Source: Paenibacillus silvestris
GTDB taxonomy: Bacteria > Bacillota > Bacilli > Paenibacillales > NBRC-103111
Direction of reading: 5' to 3'
NCBI RefSeq assembly: GCF_009882985.1
Contig: NZ_WTUZ01000004.1
Span: forward strand, 124,661 to 188,660
Length of the DNA stretch: 64,000 nt
Shown here: piece by piece, positions 59,668-64,000 of the stretch
How positions within the stretch are numbered: the first letter of the stretch is position 1
Layout of the letters: every line of letters begins with the position of its first letter
Notes under the pieces: generated by a model
Told to the model about the DNA's origin: nothing
What the model saw: the letters and a program-made list of their open reading frames with translations, nothing else
The model's database searches: none
Translations under genes and position numbers: made by a program

Positions 59668-61287
59668 CTATTTCACCCTATCAATCTGCAACTGCTCTGC
59701 GATCTGATTCATTGCCCAGAGTCTCCCAGTCGGACCTAATGCTTTAAAAAGTAAATCGCTTGCGTCATAGACTTGACGATCTCTCACAGCTTCTAGAGTC
59801 AGCCATTCCTCAGATGAACATAGCTGCTGCAGTCGCTCCCGAGCACCTTCTGTAGGATCCGTCATTAAGAAAATATGATCCGGATTAAACAGCTTTAGGT
59901 CGTGCAACTGAAAATCTATAGCCCATTCCTTACGCGGGTAGCCGGTTGGAAGCATCAGACCAAGGTCATGATGGAGCAGAGTCCCTGTCTGGTTGAGGGC
60001 GCCATAGATACGATAGAACCCAGCGCTGACTCTCATATAATATGCTGTCTGTTTACCCCATTTTTCTTTTATTTTCTTTTGCAGCGAATGTTTGCGTTCT
60101 GCATACATGTCCTTCCATGACGCGGCTTGCGATTCTTTCCCTAATATGGCAGCAAGATAGGTCAGCATTTTGTCATAATCGTTGGAATGCTTCAGCACGA
60201 TGGTGGGGGCGATATGCTTCAACACCGTGTCCACGTCCAAACGATCGCTTGTCAAAATCAGGTCAGGCTTGGTTTGAATCAGTCTATCGTAATTCAGTTG
60301 TATGCTTTCGAGACGAACGGCCTCTTGGCTAAATGCTTCAAATGTTGGAACAGGATCGTTTCGGGTTACCCGCTCTTGATAGGATAGAACAGCAACTGGA
60401 TGAAGTCCCAGCGTCATTAAATAATCATCAAGTCCGTAGTACAAAGCGGCGATCCGGCGGCTCTTATCTTTCATATACAGGGTAGGCGCCACACCTTCCT
60501 CTTTCTTGAAGGCCCGGCTGAAATAATGCTCGTCCTTATAGCCCACCAGTTCAGCGACTTCTTTCATTTTCACGGAAGAAAAGAGCAGTTGCTTGGCTTT
60601 TCTAATACGCTGCTGTAGAAAATACTCCGTCGGAGTCATGTTCATGCGATTCTTAAAGGTTCTTGTAAAATGATTGATGCTATAGCCGGCCATTTTGGCT
60701 AACTGACCAATTTTGAGTTCTTTCATGTAGTTCTCACTAATAAAAGCCAGCACATAATCCATTCCGATTAGTGTCTCAGGTTCCTGCTCATGTGAATGGG
60801 GGGGAGTCATCAGCGTAATGAGCAGGCTGTGCAACTGATGTTTCATAGCGATCTTTTCGTGAGTTTGGGGATTCTTGCCAGCTGCTAGCATGATTCCCTC
60901 GATTCTTTCTTTCACAGCACGATCGTCCAAAGAGAGCGGAAGCTTACCGCTGACTGGAAAATGGGGGAGTTCCATGCTCCATATTTTGTGATGTTTCTTC
61001 ATTTGCAGGCACGAGAAGAAGATAATCGAATAGTGGATTGAGTCCAGCGCTTGTGTTGCACCTTCGACAATCATGCCGGGAAGCAGGAGGAAGAGATCTC
61101 CTTTTTTTGCTGTATGGGTAAATTCATTGATTGTGAGCACACCTTTGCCATTTGTGATTAAGCAAATCGCATATTTTTGGACCGTTCTTTTGCTAAACAG
61201 GAGTCCATCCGGGTTCTCGCAATGATACATCCGAATCGATGAGAAAAATAAATCTTCAAGCAGCACGGCTGAATGTCTATCGCTCAT
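59668..61287 (-). CDS. AraC regulator fused to a siderophore-binding domain (Btr-like)
   Basis: 539 residues: cupin-like N-terminal region (about 1-155), AraC-type DNA-binding domain (about 170-275, with YFSRAFKKEEGVAPTLYMKD) and a FepB-like binding domain without signal peptide (about 280-539). Same design as the 30381 gene and as Bacillus Btr. The binding domain probably senses the siderophore in the cytoplasm and activates the lipoprotein and FhuF-like genes just downstream. AAGGAAA precedes the ATG. The sensing half is considerably diverged from the one at 30381. Confidence 0.87.
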   Translation of the reverse strand: MSDRHSAVLLEDLFFSSIRMYHCENPDGLLFSKRTVQKYAICLITNGKGVLTINEFTHTAKKGDLFLLLPGMIVEGATQALDSIHYSIIFFSCLQMKKHHKIWSMELPHFPVSGKLPLSLDDRAVKERIEGIMLAAGKNPQTHEKIAMKHQLHSLLITLMTPPHSHEQEPETLIGMDYVLAFISENYMKELKIGQLAKMAGYSINHFTRTFKNRMNMTPTEYFLQQRIRKAKQLLFSSVKMKEVAELVGYKDEHYFSRAFKKEEGVAPTLYMKDKSRRIAALYYGLDDYLMTLGLHPVAVLSYQERVTRNDPVPTFEAFSQEAVRLESIQLNYDRLIQTKPDLILTSDRLDVDTVLKHIAPTIVLKHSNDYDKMLTYLAAILGKESQAASWKDMYAERKHSLQKKIKEKWGKQTAYYMRVSAGFYRIYGALNQTGTLLHHDLGLMLPTGYPRKEWAIDFQLHDLKLFNPDHIFLMTDPTEGARERLQQLCSSEEWLTLEAVRDRQVYDASDLLFKALGPTGRLWAMNQIAEQLQIDRVK

Positions 61288-61450
61288 GGCACATTTTCCT
61301 TTCTTGCAAGACAGAGGAGGCTAAGTTATTTCTTTATTATAAATGCTCGCTACCTATTGGGATTATTATTTTATGGAGATAACTATCGAAATTCAAGTTA
61401 ATAAAATATAATATATCTATAAAAAGCAAATAGGTTAGGAGGATAAGCTT

Positions 61451-61813
61451 ATAATTACGATAATTGCATCTATACTCGTGGGATTAGTGGCGTTGGAACA
61501 TGTATACATCCTTGTTTTGGAAATGTTTTTGTGGACGAGCCCTCGTGGAATGAAGGCTTTTGGCATGACAAAGCAGCAAGCTGAGGCTACTAAGTCGCTG
61601 GCGGCGAATCAAGGGTTGTACAATGGATTTCTGGCAGCTGGACTTATATGGGGACTTGTTCATCCTGATCCGTCGATCGGGCACTCTATTCAACTATTTT
61701 TCCTTGCCTGTGTTATTGTTGCTGCTTTGTACGGCGGGGCAACCGCTAAGAAATCGATTTTACTCACGCAAGGGTTGCCGGCTGTCATTGCTTTGCTATT
61801 TGTTTTGTTATAA
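61451..61813 (+). CDS. DUF1304 family membrane protein, possibly with ATA start
   Basis: About 120 residues and four hydrophobic segments, matching the small DUF1304 membrane family (ALEHVYILVLEMFLW, then NQGLYNGFLAAGLIWGL). AGGAGG at 61437-61442 is followed after eight bases by an in-frame ATA (61451), then ATT. The first standard start is GTG at 61478, which is 35 bases from the ribosome site and would remove the first half of the first membrane helix. Either ATA/ATT is used, or the original ATG has mutated and expression is reduced. Function of the family is unknown. Confidence 0.7.
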   Translation: MITIIASILVGLVALEHVYILVLEMFLWTSPRGMKAFGMTKQQAEATKSLAANQGLYNGFLAAGLIWGLVHPDPSIGHSIQLFFLACVIVAALYGGATAKKSILLTQGLPAVIALLFVLL

Positions 61814-61990
61814 GAAAAGATGGCTGAATCATGTCAAAGAAGAAGGTTCTGTTAGGTGCAGGGCCTTTTTGCCATGCCTTCTCCAATGAGTTAAACGATC
61901 GTAGGATAAGTTTCTTATAAAAGAATTCTACCTGTGATGCAACCCGTGCAAAGGATAAAATGAGTTTATCGTTAATAAGAAACGCGGTGA

Positions 61991-62827
61991 ATGATTATGG
62001 AGATGAATACTTATCAGCATATTGTCAGCAGGCTTCGTGATGCGGGGTGCGTGTTCGCTGAAGATGAAGCTCGAATGCTTATTTCAGCGGCGAAAGAGTC
62101 GGTTGATCTAGCAGGTATGGTAGAGCAGCGAGCTTTAGGTTATCCGCTTGAACACGTCATTGGTTGGATGGCATTCTACGGTCTTCGTATAGAAGTAGAT
62201 CCAGGTGTCTTCATTCCCCGTCCACGCACGGAATTTCTCGTCCGCCGAGCCGCTGAAATGGCAAAGTCAGGGTCGATTGTCGTTGATCTGTGCTGCGGGT
62301 CAGGTGCACTGGGTGCTGCCTTGGCTGCTACAATAGAAGGAATAGAGCTATACGCGGTAGATATCGATCCCGCAGCGGTGCAGTGCGCTCGCCGTAATAT
62401 TACGGCGGCCGGAGGTGAAGTATTCGAAGGTGACCTATTCGAACCGCTGCCTGCGAGACTCCGTAATAAAGTCGACATCCTGCTCGCAAACGTGCCTTAC
62501 GTGCCAACAGGTGCAATCGAACTGCTTCCCTCGGAAGCCCGTATCCATGAGGCGCGGCTAGCGCTTGACGGGGGAGTGGACGGACTTGATGTACAGCGGC
62601 GTGTTGCACTTGAAGCACCCCAATGGCTGGCGCCTGGTGGCCACTTGTTGGTTGAGGTTAGCGAGCGGCAGGCGCCGCAAGCCGTGGAGATTTTTGCTTG
62701 CAGCGGGTTGATTCCCACTGTGTCCAGATTGGATGACTTGGATGCAACGGTCATTATTGGAACGAGACCTGGATTGACACGGAACGTATGTTCTGGTAGT
62801 GTTTGGGAGAAGGATAGTTTGGGTTGA
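61991..62827 (+). CDS. Putative protein N5-glutamine methyltransferase (PrmC/HemK-like)
   Basis: 278 residues. SAM-dependent methyltransferase with motif I VVDLCCGSGALGAALA (about 95-110) and the acidic AdoMet loop YAVDIDPAAV. The catalytic motif reads NVPYVP instead of NPPY. An N-terminal helical region (about 1-70) precedes it, including the GYPLEHVIGW region typical of PrmC. PrmC methylates release-factor glutamines, but the NPPY change and isolated position suggest a paralogue with another target. Confidence 0.75.
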   Translation: MIMEMNTYQHIVSRLRDAGCVFAEDEARMLISAAKESVDLAGMVEQRALGYPLEHVIGWMAFYGLRIEVDPGVFIPRPRTEFLVRRAAEMAKSGSIVVDLCCGSGALGAALAATIEGIELYAVDIDPAAVQCARRNITAAGGEVFEGDLFEPLPARLRNKVDILLANVPYVPTGAIELLPSEARIHEARLALDGGVDGLDVQRRVALEAPQWLAPGGHLLVEVSERQAPQAVEIFACSGLIPTVSRLDDLDATVIIGTRPGLTRNVCSGSVWEKDSLG

Positions 62828-62883
62828 TCGCAGGATGGATGGATGGAATATCTTCTATAGAAGCAATCATTGAGGTGATGGAT

Positions 62884-63405
62884 ATGGCAGAGCAAGTGAA
62901 CAAGCCACATGTAAGAATAGAGCCTTGGTCTGAATCGAATCTAGATCTGCTGCGTAAGATTAATGCGCCTGAGATGATGGAGCACCTCGGTGGCCCTGAA
63001 ACGGAAGAACAATTGCTTCGACGCCATAAGCGGTATCTAGAAATTGGAGGCAAGGGGTCAGGCCGCATGTATAGTATTGTGCTGCATCATGACAATGAAA
63101 CGGTCGGCAGTGTGGGTTACTGGGATAGCCATCATAAAGAAGAAAGCATATATGAGATTGGTTGGAGTGTCCTGCCGTCTTACCAAGGCAGGGGTATAGC
63201 AACCGCAGCTGTCGCAGCAGCTATTGCAAACGCTAATGTAGAGAAGAAGCATTCGTGTATGCATGCCTTCCCATCGATTCATAACCCGGCTTCGAACGCT
63301 GTGTGCCAAAAGCTCAACTTTCAATTGATCAGTGATTGCGAATTTGAATATCCTCCAGGTAACTTCATGCGTTGTAATGATTGGAGACTTGAGTTTGATG
63401 CTTGA
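62884..63405 (+). CDS. GNAT family N-acetyltransferase
   Basis: 173 residues from ATG 62884; GAGGTG ends six bases before it, while upstream in-frame starts overlap the previous gene. GNAT fold with the acetyl-CoA loop VLPSYQGRGIATAAVAAA (motif A) and the later NPASNAVCQKLNF. The substrate is unknown; a RimJ-like protein or small-molecule acetylase is possible. Confidence 0.85.
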   Translation: MAEQVNKPHVRIEPWSESNLDLLRKINAPEMMEHLGGPETEEQLLRRHKRYLEIGGKGSGRMYSIVLHHDNETVGSVGYWDSHHKEESIYEIGWSVLPSYQGRGIATAAVAAAIANANVEKKHSCMHAFPSIHNPASNAVCQKLNFQLISDCEFEYPPGNFMRCNDWRLEFDA

Positions 63406-63429
63406 ATGAAGAGTGAATGATAGAATGAG

Positions 63430-63486
63430 GGAATAAATGCAAAGTGATTAGATGAGCAAGGAATAAATGCAGAGTAAATAGATGAG
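63430..63486. repeat. Tandem direct repeat, 30-bp period
   Basis: GGAATAAATGCAAAGTGATT and its near copy GGAATAAATGCAGAGTAAAT, each continuing to GATGAG, start 30 bp apart (63430 and 63460) with three mismatches. It lies just upstream of the first rRNA promoter and could be an upstream binding site. Confidence 0.6.
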
Positions 63487-63509
63487 AGAATGTTTTTTTG
63501 AACAAAAGG

Positions 63510-63538
63510 TTGTAATACTTTTTAATCCATGGTATATT
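63510..63538 (+). promoter_or_regulatory. rRNA operon promoter P1
   Basis: -35 TTGTAA (63510-63515), 17-bp spacer, -10 TATATT (63533-63538). The upstream flank is A/T-rich. Confidence 0.75.
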
Positions 63539-63672
63539 GCAAATCCACCATTTAACGCGGATGAATAACGAGTTTAATTCATATAGCGAGTTATATAGGT
63601 CAGCATGAAATAGTCAGACTAATCGTTAAACTACACATGTTGAGAACTTGAAAAATGGTTGAAAAAAAACAC

Positions 63673-63701
63673 TTGCAATTGAAATTCTTACATGGTATAT
63701 T
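63673..63701 (+). promoter_or_regulatory. rRNA operon promoter P2
   Basis: -35 TTGCAA (63673-63678), 17-bp spacer, -10 TATATT (63696-63701). The last five spacer bases and the -10 are the same as in P1. An A-tract lies just upstream. About 170 bp of leader follow, including the motif GATCTTTGAAAACTGAAC common in Bacillota rRNA leaders. Confidence 0.8.
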
Positions 63702-63872
63702 ACTTCTCGCTGCTTCGGTAACACGGCAGAGAACGAAAGTAAATTGATCTTTGAAAACTGAACAACGAGTGAGTAAGCACAGTCGAGTAATCGACTATAA
63801 TGAGATGAATAATCTCGCTAGCAAGTCAATGAGCATTTCAGCTTTCAATAAAGGACAAGCGATTGTTCAACT

Positions 63873-64000
63873 ATTATGGAGAGTTTGATCCTGGCTCAGG
63901 ACGAACGCTGGCGGCGTGCCTAATACATGCAAGTCGAGCGGAGCACTTCGGTGCTTAGCGGCGGACGGGTGAGTAACACGTAGGCAACCTGCCTATAAGA
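63873..64000 (+). rRNA. 16S ribosomal RNA, 5' part
   Basis: Begins with the universal GAGTTTGATCCTGGCTCAG (63881-63899) and continues with GACGAACGCTGGCGGCG and CATGCAAGTCGAGCGG, the V1 region and GCGGACGGGTGAGTAACACG. The gene runs off the right edge. The exact mature 5' end is estimated from other Bacillota. The sequence fits the Paenibacillus group. Confidence 0.98.

Overview
The window looks like chromosome from a Paenibacillus-type bacterium (Bacillota). Evidence: strong AGGAGG ribosome sites with GTG and TTG starts, lipoprotein-anchored ABC binding proteins, Lpl-type sugar permease pairs, membrane-bound AraC-type regulators and YesM/YesN-type two-component pairs, a Cse60-like sporulation protein, and a 16S rRNA 5' end at the right edge whose sequence fits this group. 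Nothing indicates a prophage, plasmid, insertion sequence or CRISPR array.

Layout. 0-1.7 kb: the end of an unidentified gene and a galactokinase. 2.0-10.2 kb: a sugar-acid type operon (Gfo/Idh/MocA oxidoreductase, two permeases, enolase-superfamily dehydratase, binding lipoprotein, membrane AraC regulator). 10.7-11.9 kb: a frameshifted small gene and an unusual zincin-like protein. 12.2-19.8 kb: a second sugar ABC operon with its own membrane AraC regulator and a GH2 glycosidase. 20.0-27.9 kb: a third sugar ABC operon with a GH43 enzyme and a YesN/YesM pair. None of the three sugar importers has an ATPase here, so all presumably borrow a shared one. 28.4-32.1 kb and 57.8-61.3 kb: two separate versions of an iron-siderophore module (FhuF-like protein, binding lipoprotein, AraC regulator fused to a binding-protein domain), with Fur-box-like sites. 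32.2-37.7 kb: AraC regulator and sulfatase, an orphan sugar-binding lipoprotein, and a stalk-domain secreted protein.

37.8-53.9 kb is the most coherent block. A minus-strand run of eight genes encodes OppC, OppB, OppD, OppF, a small histidine kinase, an AraC-type response regulator, an SSS symporter and an EamA transporter. It diverges from three amidohydrolases on the plus strand. Farther on are a peptide-type binding lipoprotein, which is the subunit missing from the Opp set, and an NCS2 nucleobase permease. Two copies of GTAAAGAT exactly 21 bp apart lie just upstream of a -10 box both before the amidohydrolases and before the binding-protein/permease pair. I read this as one regulon for uptake and hydrolysis of an unknown nitrogen heterocycle or amide compound.

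The most novel structure is not a gene. Five intergenic arrays (10.25, 27.98, 34.77, 49.76 and 55.42 kb) each hold four or five imperfect palindromes of exactly 21 bp. Their start-to-start spacing is nearly fixed at about 51, 63 and 51 bp. Four arrays share one unit sequence; the fifth has a different core but the same unit length, end motifs and spacing. All lie downstream of gene 3' ends, three at convergent junctions. The right end of the window carries a PrmC-like methyltransferase, a GNAT acetyltransferase, two tandem rRNA promoters and the start of a 16S rRNA gene.
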